From: Chelatococcus composti
GTDB lineage: Bacteria; Pseudomonadota; Alphaproteobacteria; Rhizobiales; Beijerinckiaceae
Assembly (NCBI RefSeq): GCF_014201415.1
Contig: NZ_JACHEH010000005.1
Span: 366,479 to 430,478 of the forward strand
Direction of reading: 5' to 3'
DNA length: 64,000 bases
Of the stretch, positions 7,763 to 16,421 are shown in pieces. The notes beneath the pieces were generated by a model. It was not told where the DNA came from and did no database searches. It worked only from the letters and a program-made list of their open reading frames with translations. Position 1 is the first letter of the stretch, and each line of letters starts with the position of its first letter. A program made the position numbers and the translations under genes.

Positions 7763-9514
7763 ATGGCCCAGGCCGGCACGATCAGCACCGCTCCCGCGGC
7801 GACGACGACCGCCACCGTCCGTCCGGTGGAAGGGCGGCGTGCCGCCGCGGCTACGCGGCAGGCTGCCGCAACGCGCACGGGCGCGATGCTGCAGGTGGCA
7901 GCCGCCCTGCTGTGGGTGCCGCAGGCCGGACTGCTCGCCATGGCGGTCGGGACGATCGTCGCCGGCGAAGGTGCCGGGTCCGTTCTCGGCCACGCGGCCG
8001 GTGTCCTCGCCATCGGCATCGCGCGCGCGCTTCTCGACGCGCTCGGCAGCCGCGTGGCCTTTCGCCAGGCGCGTGCCGTGCTTACCCAGTGGCGCGCGGA
8101 GGCTGTGGCGGCGCTCGCCGCCCGCTCGCCGGTCGACATCGAACGCCCGGCGGCCGGCCTTGCCGCCAGCACACTGGCCGAACAGGCCGAGGCAGTCGTC
8201 CCCTATCTCGCCCGTTTCCAGCCGGCGCGGCTGCGGGCGAGCATCGTACCGCTTGTTATCCTTCTCGTCGTCTTTGCCTCGTCGTGGGCGGCGGCGCTCG
8301 TGCTCCTCGTCGCCGCGCCGCTCATCCCGGTCTTCATGGCGCTTGTCGGCTGGCGTGCGAAGGCCGCGAGCGAGGCCCAGCTCGTCGAGCTCGGCAGCAT
8401 GAACGCCTTCCTGCTCGATCGGCTGCGCGGCCTTGCCACGATCCGCTCGCTCGATGCCGTCGATGTCACTGCGCGGCGGCTGCGGGCCGACGCCGAGAGC
8501 CTGCGTGCCAGAACTATGGCCGTGCTCAGGATCGCCTTTCTGTCGTCGGCCGTGCTGGAGCTGTTTTCGGCCCTCGGTGTCGCGCTGGTTGCCGTCTACA
8601 TCGGCTTCCACCTCCTCGGCCAGCTGCCCTTCGGCACCTGGGGCGGCCCGCTCACGCTCGCGGAGGGGCTCTTCATCCTCCTCCTCGCGCCCGCATTCTT
8701 CGAGCCGCTGCGCGACCTTTCCGCCGTCTGGCACGACCGGGCGGCCGGCGAGGCGGCGCTCGAGGCGCTCGTGGGCCTGTCGCGGAAGGGATGTGAGCTG
8801 CCCGGAGCGGAGGACGAGGACCCGGCCCCGGCCCCGGCCCTCGTGACCGCTGAGGCGCCATCGGTCCGCATCGAGAAGCTGCGCTTCAGCCACCCGGGGC
8901 GTGGCGAACCAGTCTTCGACGATTTCAACCTCACGGTCGCGCCGGGCGAGCGGGTGGCGCTGCTGGCCCCGAGCGGTGGCGGCAAGTCGACGCTGCTTGC
9001 GCTTCTCGCCGGCCTCGTCACGCCCGAGAGCGGTCGCATCATCATCGCCGGCGAGCCGCTTACGGCCCGCAGCGCCGCACGCCTTCGCCGCGGCATCGCG
9101 CTCATTGGCCAGCGCCCGCACGTCTTCGCGGGGTCGCTCGCGGCAAACGTCAGACTGGGGCGGGAGGGCATCGGCCGGGCGGCGGTCGAGGCGGCTCTCG
9201 CCAGTGCCGGCCTCGCCGAGGTGGCGCGGCGGCGGGGCGCCGTGCCCGTAGGCGAGAATGGTGTTGGCCTGTCGGGCGGCGAGGCCTCGCGCCTGGCGCT
9301 CGCGCGCATCGCCGTGGCGCCGCAGACGCGCCTCATCCTCGCCGACGAGCCGACCGCGCACCTCGACAGCGAGACCGCCGCGAGCATCACCGAGGCGCTG
9401 ATGCGCCTCTCCGAGGGGCGGACGCTGATCGTGGCGACCCATGACCCGGTCCTCGCCGGGCGCATGGATCGCGTCATCGACCTTGCCGCTACCCGTCTGG
9501 AGGACGCCGCATGA
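7763..9514 (+). CDS. cydD: Heterodimeric ABC exporter subunit CydD
   Basis: A 583-residue half-transporter. Six membrane helices occupy about residues 35-330 and the nucleotide-binding domain the rest, with Walker A APSGGGKST (about 403-411), signature LSGGE (about 503) and Walker B LILADEPTAHLDS (about 524). CydDC exports reduced thiols (glutathione and cysteine) to the periplasm and, by more recent work, handles heme; it is needed for assembly of cytochrome bd. The Walker A carries A-P-S-G-G-G rather than the usual GxSGxGK beginning. The stop overlaps the cydC start (ATGA at 9511-9514), and the cluster order cydD-cydC-cydA-cydB supports the assignment over other ABCB-type exporters. Confidence 0.88.
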   Translation: MAQAGTISTAPAATTTATVRPVEGRRAAAATRQAAATRTGAMLQVAAALLWVPQAGLLAMAVGTIVAGEGAGSVLGHAAGVLAIGIARALLDALGSRVAFRQARAVLTQWRAEAVAALAARSPVDIERPAAGLAASTLAEQAEAVVPYLARFQPARLRASIVPLVILLVVFASSWAAALVLLVAAPLIPVFMALVGWRAKAASEAQLVELGSMNAFLLDRLRGLATIRSLDAVDVTARRLRADAESLRARTMAVLRIAFLSSAVLELFSALGVALVAVYIGFHLLGQLPFGTWGGPLTLAEGLFILLLAPAFFEPLRDLSAVWHDRAAGEAALEALVGLSRKGCELPGAEDEDPAPAPALVTAEAPSVRIEKLRFSHPGRGEPVFDDFNLTVAPGERVALLAPSGGGKSTLLALLAGLVTPESGRIIIAGEPLTARSAARLRRGIALIGQRPHVFAGSLAANVRLGREGIGRAAVEAALASAGLAEVARRRGAVPVGENGVGLSGGEASRLALARIAVAPQTRLILADEPTAHLDSETAASITEALMRLSEGRTLIVATHDPVLAGRMDRVIDLAATRLEDAA

Positions 9515-11202
9515 TCGCGCTCGTTCGCCAGCTTCGTCCCGTCGCGGGGCTCTTTGTTTCCGGCAGTCGCGCCATGCTGCTCATCGGCGTCGTGCTGTCG
9601 GCCGTCACAGCTGTGTGCGGCGTTGCCCTGCTCGGCCTCTCGGGCTGGTTCATCACCGCGACGGGGATCGCGGGCCTGTCGGCGGCCACGGCGCTCGCCT
9701 TCGATGTCTTCGTGCCGTCCGCCGGCATCCGCTTTCTCGCCCTGGCCCGGACGGCCGCGCGCTACGGCGAGCGGCTGACGACGCATGAGGCGACACTTGC
9801 CGTGCTTGCCGATCTGCGCGAGCGGCTGTTCCGCGGCTGGGCCCGGCGCGGCGCGGCGAGGGAGCTTCTGAAGCGCCCGGCGCGCCTGCTGTTCCGCCTG
9901 ACGCTCGACATCGATGCGCTCGACTCGCTCTATCTGCGCGTCTTCGTGCCGCTGTTCGGCGCCTGCGCTGTGGCCGTCGTGACGGGTGTCGTGCTGGGGC
10001 TGATGCAGCCGCTCGTCGGGCTGTGCGCGGCGGGCTTCCTCATCCTTGCTGGCCTCGGCCTGCCGGTCGTCGCCGCCATGGCGGCGCGGCGCCACGCGCG
10101 CCGCCGGGCGCATGGCCTCGAGGTGTTGCGCTCGCGCGTCATCGACCTCGTGAGCGGCCAGAGCGAGTGGATCATGGCCGGTCAGCTCGCCGCACGACGG
10201 GAGGGCCTCACGGCGGCCGACGGTTATCTTGCGGCCTGCGACGATGTGCTGAACCGGATCGAGGTGTGCATCGGCGCCGGCTTCATGGTGGCGGGGGCGT
10301 TGCTGCTCGCCGCGACGCTCGTGGCGATGGCGTGGCTGGCGGAGCAGGGCATCATCGACGCGCCGCTGGCGGCTCTCGGCCTGCTCGTCGCACTCGCGGC
10401 CATCGAGCCCTTCGCCGCCCTGCGGCGCGGCGCCATCGAGTTCGGCCGCACGCTGGTCGCCGTCCAACGCATCGCGCCGCGGCTCTCGCCGGCCGTGCAG
10501 ACCGCCGCCGCCGATGTTCCGCCTGCGGGCGTCGCCGCCCGCCTCGACGGCGTCATCGTCCGGCATCCGGGGGCGGAAAGGCCGGCGCTCGGCGCCGTCA
10601 GCCTCACCATCGCCGAGGGCGAGCGCATCGCCATCGTGGGGCCGAGCGGCGCCGGCAAGTCGACCCTGCTCGGTCTCCTCGCCGGCGAGGTCGCGCCGCA
10701 GGAAGGGCGCGTGTCGCGCCGCGCCGCGACGCTGCTCACCCAGCGCACCGAGCTGTTCCAGGATTCCTTGCGCGACAACCTGCGCCTGGCCGATCCGCAG
10801 GCCGACGACGCCCGCCTCATGGAGGTGCTGGAGGCCGCGGGCCTGCGCGAGGACGTGGAGGCGCTGCCGCAGGGGCTCGATACCCGCCTCGGGGAAGGAG
10901 GCCACGGCCTCTCGGGCGGGCAGGCGCGGCGGCTGGCGTTTGCACGGCTCCTGCTGCGCCCGACAACGCTCTGGCTTCTCGACGAGCCAACCGAAGGGCT
11001 CGACGGGGCGACGGCGCGCGATGTCCTCACCCGCCTGTGGGCGCGCGCCGCAGGCCGGACTGTCGTCGTTGCAACCCACATCCGGCGCGAGGCGGAAGCC
11101 GCCGACCGTCTCATCATCATGGAGGGGGGGATCGTCACCGCAATCGTCACCCGCGGCGACGCCGGTTTCGATGCCGCGCTCGCCGCTCTGCGACCAGACT
11201 GA
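9511..11202 (+). CDS. cydC: Heterodimeric ABC exporter subunit CydC
   Basis: A 563-residue partner of CydD. The membrane half begins with GVALLGLSGWFITATGIAGL, a stretch typical of CydC, and the C-terminal half has Walker A GPSGAGKST (about residue 377), signature LSGGQ (about 468) and Walker B LWLLDEPTEGLDG (about 490). With CydD it forms the exporter required for haem d/b incorporation into the bd oxidase. It is translationally coupled to cydD and lies 78 bases before cydA; that gap contains no terminator, so the four genes are probably co-transcribed. Confidence 0.88.
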   Translation: MIALVRQLRPVAGLFVSGSRAMLLIGVVLSAVTAVCGVALLGLSGWFITATGIAGLSAATALAFDVFVPSAGIRFLALARTAARYGERLTTHEATLAVLADLRERLFRGWARRGAARELLKRPARLLFRLTLDIDALDSLYLRVFVPLFGACAVAVVTGVVLGLMQPLVGLCAAGFLILAGLGLPVVAAMAARRHARRRAHGLEVLRSRVIDLVSGQSEWIMAGQLAARREGLTAADGYLAACDDVLNRIEVCIGAGFMVAGALLLAATLVAMAWLAEQGIIDAPLAALGLLVALAAIEPFAALRRGAIEFGRTLVAVQRIAPRLSPAVQTAAADVPPAGVAARLDGVIVRHPGAERPALGAVSLTIAEGERIAIVGPSGAGKSTLLGLLAGEVAPQEGRVSRRAATLLTQRTELFQDSLRDNLRLADPQADDARLMEVLEAAGLREDVEALPQGLDTRLGEGGHGLSGGQARRLAFARLLLRPTTLWLLDEPTEGLDGATARDVLTRLWARAAGRTVVVATHIRREAEAADRLIIMEGGIVTAIVTRGDAGFDAALAALRPD

Positions 11203-11280
11203 CTGTTTTCGATCGAAAGGCGCCGCCTTCCGGCGACGCCGCAAGCACAGGGAGCCCGGACAAGCCGGACCTGACGTCAA

Positions 11281-12858
11281 ATGGAACTCGACATTGTCGC
11301 CTTATCGCGGCTGCAGTTCGCACTGACCGCACTCTACCACTTCCTCTTCGTGCCCCTCACGCTGGGCCTGTCCGTGCTGCTCGCCATCATGGAAACGGTC
11401 TATGTCATGACGGGCAGACCGATCTGGCGCCAGATGACCAAGTTCTGGGGCAAGCTATTCGGCATCAACTTCGTGCTCGGTGTCGCAACCGGCATCGTGA
11501 TGGAGTTCCAGTTCGGCATGAACTGGAGCTACTACAGCCACTACGTCGGCGATATCTTCGGCGCGCCGCTGGCCATCGAGGGCCTCATGGCCTTCTTCCT
11601 CGAAGCCACCTTCGTCGGGCTGTTCTTCTTCGGCTGGGACAAGCTGTCCAAGGTCGGGCACCTCATCTCGACCTGGGCGGTGGCACTCGGCTCCAACTTC
11701 TCGGCGCTTTGGATCCTCATTGCCAACGGGTGGATGCAGAACCCGGTCGGCTCGGCCTTCAACCCCGAGACGATGCGCATGGAGGTGGCGGACTTCTACG
11801 CCGTGCTGTTCAACCCCGTGGCACAGGCCAAGTTCGTGCACACGGTCTCGGCCGGCTATGTCACCGCCGCGATCTTCGTGCTGGGCGTCTCGGCCTGGTA
11901 CATGCTGAAGAACCGGTATCCCGAGCTCGCCAAGCGCTCGATGACGGTTGCCGCGTCCTTCGGCCTCGCCGCCTCGCTGTCGGTCGTCGTGCTGGGCGAC
12001 GAGAGCGGCTATCTCTCCACCGAGCACCAGAAGATGAAGCTCGCGGCCATCGAGGCCATGTGGGAGACGGAGCCGGCGCCGGCTGCCTTCACGCTCTTCG
12101 GCTTCCCTGACCAGGCTGCGCGCGAGACCCACTATGCGGTGAAGATCCCGTGGGTGATGGGCCTCATCGGCACCCGCACGCTGACGCAGGAGATCCCCGG
12201 CATCGACGAGCTCGTCGTCCGGGCCGAGGAGCGCATCCGTCGGGGCATCACCGCCTTCGACGCCCTGCAGCAGATCCGCGCCGCCGGCGTCGTGAGCAAG
12301 GTTGCCCCGGAGGTCCGGAGCGCCTTCGAGGACAATGGCCATGATCTCGGCTACGCGCTGCTGCTCAAGCGCTTCGTCGACGATCCGCGCCAGGCGAGTG
12401 CGGAGGACATCCGCAAGGCGGCCTGGGACACGGTTCCGCACGTGCCCACGCTGTTCTGGTCCTTCCGCGTCATGGTGGGGCTCGGCTTCTTCTTCATCGC
12501 CCTGACATCGGTGTTCTTCTACCTGTCGGCCCGCCGCCGGCTGGATCGCTACCCCGGCCTGCTGCGTCTTGCGGTCTTCGCCATTCCGCTGCCGTGGATA
12601 GCGGCGGAGTTCGGCTGGATCGTGGCCGAGTTCGGCCGTCAGCCCTGGATCATCGAGGGTGTGTTGCCCACCGCGGCCGCCGTCTCGAACCTCGGCGCCA
12701 CGACCGTGCTGTTCACGCTCCTCGGCTTCGCGCTGATCTACACCATCCTCATCGTCATCGAGATGGCCCTCATGGTCCGCGCCATCCGCAAGGGGCCGGA
12801 ACCGGACGAGGAGCCGGAGGCCGAGCTCGTTCCGCGGTCTCTCGTTGCTGCGGAGTAG
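11281..12858 (+). CDS. cydA: Cytochrome bd ubiquinol oxidase subunit I
   Basis: A 525-residue integral membrane subunit that oxidises ubiquinol and carries haems b558, b595 and d. The N-terminus LSRLQFALTALYHFLFVPLT supplies the first haem ligand His; the quinol loop includes the segment KMKLAAIEAMWETEPAPAAF; and FGRQPWIIEGVLPT (about residues 450-463) is the invariant GRQPW motif. The length and the extra residues in the Q-loop place it in the long-Q-loop (E. coli CydA-like) class rather than the short CioA class. It works at low oxygen with high affinity. Starts at ATG 11281, 78 bases after cydC, in a likely single operon. Confidence 0.95.
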   Translation: MELDIVALSRLQFALTALYHFLFVPLTLGLSVLLAIMETVYVMTGRPIWRQMTKFWGKLFGINFVLGVATGIVMEFQFGMNWSYYSHYVGDIFGAPLAIEGLMAFFLEATFVGLFFFGWDKLSKVGHLISTWAVALGSNFSALWILIANGWMQNPVGSAFNPETMRMEVADFYAVLFNPVAQAKFVHTVSAGYVTAAIFVLGVSAWYMLKNRYPELAKRSMTVAASFGLAASLSVVVLGDESGYLSTEHQKMKLAAIEAMWETEPAPAAFTLFGFPDQAARETHYAVKIPWVMGLIGTRTLTQEIPGIDELVVRAEERIRRGITAFDALQQIRAAGVVSKVAPEVRSAFEDNGHDLGYALLLKRFVDDPRQASAEDIRKAAWDTVPHVPTLFWSFRVMVGLGFFFIALTSVFFYLSARRRLDRYPGLLRLAVFAIPLPWIAAEFGWIVAEFGRQPWIIEGVLPTAAAVSNLGATTVLFTLLGFALIYTILIVIEMALMVRAIRKGPEPDEEPEAELVPRSLVAAE

Positions 12859-12863
12859 ATGCC

Positions 12864-14021
12864 ATGATCCTGCATGAACTGATCTCTTACGAAACCCTGC
12901 GCGTCATCTGGTGGGTGCTGCTCGGCGTCCTGCTGATCGGCTTCGCCGTGATGGACGGCGGTGACATCGGCTCGGCCACGCTGCTGCCCTTCGTCGCAAA
13001 GGACGACGTGGAGCGGCGCGTCGTCATCAACGCGGTCGGGCCGGTCTGGGAAGGCAACCAGGTCTGGCTGATCCTCGGCGGCGGTGCCATCTTCGCCGCC
13101 TGGCCGCCGCTCTATGCCGTGTCCTTCTCCGGCTTCTACCTGGCGATGTTCGCGATCCTCTTCGCGCTCATTCTGCGGCCGGTGGGCTTCAAGTACCGCT
13201 CGACGCGCGAAAGCGCCTCCTGGCGGAACGGATGGGACTGGGCCCTGTTCGTGGGCGGCGTGGTGCCGGCGCTCGTGATGGGCGTCGCGGTCGGCAACGT
13301 CCTTCAGGGCGTGCCCTTCCGGCTCGATTCGGACCTGCGCGTCTTCTATGAGGGCACGACGCTCTTCGAACTGCTGAATCCCTTCGGCCTGCTGTGCGGC
13401 CTCCTGTCGGTCGCCATGCTGGTCATGCATGGCGCCGCCTGGCTCGTGCTGAAGAGCGAGGGCCCGGTGGCCGTGCGCTCGCGGACCTATGGCACGATCG
13501 CGGCCTTCCTCACGGTCGTCCTCTTCGCGCTCGGCGGGCTGTGGCTGTGGCTCGGCATCGACGGCTACCGGATCACCAGCGAGGTCGTCACGGGCGGCCC
13601 GTCGAACCCGCTGGCCAAGACCGTCGAGGTGGCTCCCGGCGTCTGGTTCGAGAACTACGCGCGGCATCCGTGGATGATGATCGCGCCGATCCTCGGCTTC
13701 GCGGGCGCTCTTGGCTGCCTCGCCTTCCTGCGGGCGCGCAGCGAGGTGCCGGCGGTGCTGGCCTCGACGGTGTCGATCCTCGGCATCATCTCGACGGTCG
13801 GGTTGTCGATGTTCCCCTTCATCCTGCCCTCGACGATTGATCCGAAGTCGAGCCTGACGGTGTGGGATGCCTCCTCAAGCCACCTGACGCTGTTCATCAT
13901 GCTCGTGGTCACCGGCATCTTCATCCCGCTCGTCGCCTCGTACACCACGTGGGTCTACCGCGTGCTGTGGGGCAAGGTGGACGCCGAGGCGATCCGCGAC
14001 GGCAGCGGCCACGCCTACTGA
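12864..14021 (+). CDS. cydB: Cytochrome bd ubiquinol oxidase subunit II
   Basis: A 385-residue, strongly hydrophobic subunit that pairs with CydA. The N-terminal segment VIWWVLLGVLLIGFAVMDGG contains the family motif ending in GFDG-like MDGGD, and the loop NAVGPVWEGNQVWLILGGGA is diagnostic. The ATG at 12864 follows cydA by five bases; longer in-frame extensions back to 12594 run inside cydA and are not real. E. coli CydB is about 380 residues, so the length is complete. Followed 16 bases later by cydX with a strong ribosome-binding site. Confidence 0.95.
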   Translation: MILHELISYETLRVIWWVLLGVLLIGFAVMDGGDIGSATLLPFVAKDDVERRVVINAVGPVWEGNQVWLILGGGAIFAAWPPLYAVSFSGFYLAMFAILFALILRPVGFKYRSTRESASWRNGWDWALFVGGVVPALVMGVAVGNVLQGVPFRLDSDLRVFYEGTTLFELLNPFGLLCGLLSVAMLVMHGAAWLVLKSEGPVAVRSRTYGTIAAFLTVVLFALGGLWLWLGIDGYRITSEVVTGGPSNPLAKTVEVAPGVWFENYARHPWMMIAPILGFAGALGCLAFLRARSEVPAVLASTVSILGIISTVGLSMFPFILPSTIDPKSSLTVWDASSSHLTLFIMLVVTGIFIPLVASYTTWVYRVLWGKVDAEAIRDGSGHAY

Positions 14022-14037
14022 ACTTAAGGAGGGTGCA

Positions 14038-14184
14038 ATGTGGTATTTCGCCTGGCTTCTCGGCCTGCCCCTCGCGGCTGCCTTCGCTGTTCTCAACGCC
14101 ATGTGGTACGAGCTCATGGACGACGAGGCGAAGAAGCTGGCCGCGTCGGCGCCCGCCACGGACCGCAGGCGTCCGTCTCGCTGA
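14038..14184 (+). CDS. cydX: Cytochrome bd small subunit CydX
   Basis: A 48-residue single-pass membrane protein. It begins MWYFAWLLGLPLAAAFAVLN, matching the conserved CydX start MWYFAWxLG of enterobacteria and alphaproteobacteria, and ends in a charged tail DDEAKKLAASA followed by a basic end. CydX stabilises the bd oxidase and its haems. AAGGAGGG at 14026-14033 is an excellent ribosome-binding site. Three features support it: position straight after cydB, size, and the sequence match. The intrinsic terminator that closes the operon begins nine bases after the stop. Confidence 0.92.
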   Translation: MWYFAWLLGLPLAAAFAVLNAMWYELMDDEAKKLAASAPATDRRRPSR

Positions 14185-14192
14185 AGCATCAG

Positions 14193-14223
14193 GACGCCGC
14201 CTTCGGGCGGCGTCTTCCTTTCC
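14193..14223 (+). terminator. Intrinsic terminator of the cyd operon
   Basis: GACGCCGCC (14193-14201), a TTCG tetraloop and GGCGGCGTC (14206-14214) form a perfect 9-bp stem, followed by the pyrimidine run TTCCTTTCC. It sits nine bases after cydX and marks the end of the gbsR-cydDCABX transcript. Confidence 0.85.
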
Positions 14224-14329
14224 GGCCGGCCGTCCCATGCGCTGCTGCGTCGGGCGGGCCGGCCTGTCATTTGGGCAGTGCTCACGGCAACCAGGTCGCG
14301 GGCCACGAATCTGCCATTGCCGCGCTGGC

Positions 14330-14752
14330 CTAGCGCCTGAGCGCCCGCAGTTCCGAAAGCGACAGCGTGCGGTCGCCGTTCACGTCGGCCCGGCGCAGGC
14401 GATCGGGGATGAAGCGGGAAAATTCTTCCCGCGAAAGGCGCCCGTCGCCGTTGGTGTCCATGCGCCTGGCGGTGGCCTCGAGCCTTTCGAGCGATGCGGC
14501 CTGGAACCGTCCGGCCTCCCTCGCGCGCGCCGCTGCAGCCTTCATTTCCTGCGGCTCGAGATAGCCGTTGCCGTTGCTGTCCATCCGGTCGAAGAGCCGC
14601 GCGCGAGCGTCCGCGATCTCCGAGAACTGCAGGGCGCGGTCGCCATTGCGATCCATCTGCCTGAACATCTGGTGCAGGCCAGGTCCATCCCAAGCGCAGG
14701 CGCTGGCCGGAACGAGCAGCAGCACCGCCGCTGCGAGGGTCTTCATCGTCAT
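14330..14752 (-). CDS. Secreted EF-hand protein
   Basis: A 140-residue calcium-binding-type protein. The N-terminus MTMKTLAAAVLLLVPASACA is a signal peptide, so it is exported. At least four EF-hand loops are visible: DRNGDRALQFSE, DSNGNGYLEPQE, DTNGDGRLSREE and DVNGDRTLSLSE, each with the DxNGDGxLxxxE spacing. ATG 14752 is chosen because GGAG precedes it by six bases; the in-frame extension to 14818 adds no plausible sequence. It is divergent from a second EF-hand gene and close to an ECF sigma operon with a metal-sensor-like protein; in other alphaproteobacteria such genes cluster together, suggesting a shared cation-stress role (inference). Confidence 0.8.
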   Translation of the reverse strand: MTMKTLAAAVLLLVPASACAWDGPGLHQMFRQMDRNGDRALQFSEIADARARLFDRMDSNGNGYLEPQEMKAAAARAREAGRFQAASLERLEATARRMDTNGDGRLSREEFSRFIPDRLRRADVNGDRTLSLSELRALRR

Positions 14753-14817
14753 GCCGATCTCCGTTTGTGAGGAGCGCCGTTGGGCTCCGACGACGGTTCT
14801 ACGGGCTGCGCAGGCCA

Positions 14818-14855
14818 CTCCTACGCGGTCCGCGGGGCGGCCGGCGGCGTAGGAG
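14818..14855. other. Inverted repeat between divergent EF-hand genes
   Basis: CTCCTACGC (14818-14826) and GCGTAGGAG (14847-14855) are perfect 9-bp arms separated by 20 bases, in the 172-base region from which the two EF-hand genes diverge. It could be an operator or a leader hairpin. No clear ECF-type promoter could be matched. Confidence 0.3.
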
Positions 14856-14924
14856 GGGGCGCCCCCGCCCGTATGGATCGAGGCAGGCGCAGTTGCGGCT
14901 GCTCAGCCAGATGGAGAAACTGCC

Positions 14925-15362
14925 ATGAAGACCCTGACAACGGCCCTTGCGGCGCTCGCGACCGTGGGGGCGGCATCGCTTGCGGCGTCCCAGACCCCGC
15001 CCGCGCACGAGTCTTTCATCGCGCGCCTCGATACCGACGGAGACGGAGCCGTGTCCCGGGAGGAGGCGGCTGCGGCACGGCAGCGGCTCTTCGCCCGGCT
15101 CGACGGCAATGGAGACGGCGTCATCGACGAGCAGGAGACCCTCGCCCTGCGCGATGCGATCATGGATCATGCCGTCGCCTTGCAGGCGCGCCTCGGCAGT
15201 GCCTGGCGGCGGATGGACACGAACGCCGACGGGCGCGTTTCGGCGGATGAGTTTCGCGCCCGCACGATGCTGTTCGACCTTGCCGATCGCGACGGCGACG
15301 GCCGGCTGACTGCGACCGAGCTCGCCTTCATGCGCGGGCTCTTTCTCGGCCGCCGCGGTTGA
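14925..15362 (+). CDS. Secreted EF-hand protein
   Basis: A 145-residue exported protein with signal peptide MKTLTTALAALATVGAASLA and four EF-hand-type loops (DTDGDGAVSREE, DGNGDGVIDEQE, DTNADGRVSADE, DRDGDGRLTATE). Two are canonical, the third carries an Ala in the loop. GGAG in TGGAGAAACTGCC precedes the ATG. It resembles the divergently transcribed neighbour in length and layout and is probably a paralogue. It lies upstream of a small secreted protein and the ECF sigma operon in the same direction, so it may be read from a common or ECF-dependent promoter. Confidence 0.8.
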   Translation: MKTLTTALAALATVGAASLAASQTPPAHESFIARLDTDGDGAVSREEAAAARQRLFARLDGNGDGVIDEQETLALRDAIMDHAVALQARLGSAWRRMDTNADGRVSADEFRARTMLFDLADRDGDGRLTATELAFMRGLFLGRRG

Positions 15363-15410
15363 CGAAGACCCGGGCCCCGGCAGCCCCTGTTTCGTTGAGG
15401 GAGTGCTCCG

Positions 15411-15800
15411 ATGCGTTTCCCAGTCAAGCCTGTTCCGGTCCTCGCGGGTCTCGTCGCGCTCGCTCTTTCAGCCCCCCTCGATGGCGCCCGGACCGCGGAA
15501 TGGACGCGCGGCACCGTCGGCGGCGGGCAGGTCAGCCGCAGCGTCTCCGGCGACGGGCCCTTCTATACCGGGCACACCACCCGCGTCGGCCCCAATGGCG
15601 GCACCTACAGCTCCACCCACACCTGCTTCGACGGCATCGCCGACCGCTGTCGCCGCAGCTACACGGCGACGGGGCCGGGAGGCCGCACCTATTCCGGCGA
15701 GCGTGCAGGGGCGCGGGGGCCGTTTCGCGCCCGGTCCATCGGCCGCATCACGGGGCCGAACGGCGGTGCCGTGGTCGTTGGCCGCCGGCACTGGAGGTGA
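15411..15800 (+). CDS. Small secreted protein of unknown function
   Basis: A 129-residue protein I do not recognise. MRFPVKPVPVLAGLVALALS is a probable signal peptide. The mature part is rich in Gly, Arg and Thr with repeated GPNGGxYxS-type turns (VGPNGGTYSSTH, TGPGGRTYSG, TGPNGGAVVVGRR), suggesting a small beta-repeat protein; two cysteines (in HTCFDGIADRCRR) could form a disulfide. It lies six bases before the sigma-factor gene, so it likely shares its transcript. A role in the envelope response controlled by that sigma factor is only inferred from position. Confidence 0.6.
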   Translation: MRFPVKPVPVLAGLVALALSAPLDGARTAEWTRGTVGGGQVSRSVSGDGPFYTGHTTRVGPNGGTYSSTHTCFDGIADRCRRSYTATGPGGRTYSGERAGARGPFRARSIGRITGPNGGAVVVGRRHWR

Positions 15801-15806
15801 GGCGGC

Positions 15807-16421
15807 GTGGTGTGGAGCCGGATGCGTGATGAGGCGCAGACACCCGAAGAGGGCGAGGACGAGCGCCTGCTTGCCCGCATCGCGGCTGGCGAGCAGCCGG
15901 CGCTCGTCCGCCTCATCGACCGCCACGGGCGCGGCCTGCGCCTCTTCGCGACCCGTTATCTGGGCAACCCGGACGACGCCGAGGACGTCGTGCAGGACGT
16001 GTTCGTCGCGGTCTGGAAGCGGGCCGGCAGGTTCGACCCCGCCAGAGGGCGGGCGACGACCTGGCTCTACCGCATCACCGCCAACCGCTGCGTCGATCTG
16101 CGCCGCTGGCGCGCCCTGCGCGCGTTCATCGGCCTCGACGAGGTGGCAGAGACGCTGCGGGCCAGCAGCGTCGATGCCGATTCCCGTCTGTCCGCCCGGC
16201 AGGAACTGGCAGCGGTACGCGAGGGCCTTGCACGCCTGCCCGAGCGCCAGCGCATGGCACTGCTGCTCAGGGCTGTAGCCGATCTCGACGTGCCGGCCAT
16301 CGCCGAGGTGATGGGCACGAGCACGGGTTCTGTCGAGCAGCTGCTCGTACGGGCGCGGCGCACGCTGCGCCAGCTCACGGCAGGCGGGAGGAAGAACGAA
16401 CAAGAAGAAGGAATGACGTGA
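15807..16421 (+). CDS. ECF-type RNA polymerase sigma factor
   Basis: A 204-residue sigma-70 family factor lacking region 1. Region 2 is seen in LRLFATRYLGNPDDAEDVVQ and VFVAVWKRAGRFDP (about residues 50-77), with WLYRITANRCVDLRR as region 2.4; region 4 is ERQRMALLLRAV followed by the helix-turn-helix IAEVMGTSTGSVEQLLVRARR. GTG 15807 has GGAGG nine bases upstream; ATG 15822 with GGAG five bases upstream is nearly as good. The order sigma factor, small membrane protein, periplasmic sensor resembles the cnr/ncc metal-response modules (CnrH, CnrY, CnrX) and the ECF-with-anti-sigma arrangement in general. Confidence 0.85.
   Translation: MVWSRMRDEAQTPEEGEDERLLARIAAGEQPALVRLIDRHGRGLRLFATRYLGNPDDAEDVVQDVFVAVWKRAGRFDPARGRATTWLYRITANRCVDLRRWRALRAFIGLDEVAETLRASSVDADSRLSARQELAAVREGLARLPERQRMALLLRAVADLDVPAIAEVMGTSTGSVEQLLVRARRTLRQLTAGGRKNEQEEGMT

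Noticed and set aside
8596..11280. A long (894-residue) open frame on the minus strand across cydD and cydC
   Set aside because: It is the antisense shadow of two well-supported genes in high-GC DNA: low complexity, rich in Arg, Ala and Pro, no start context and no domain.
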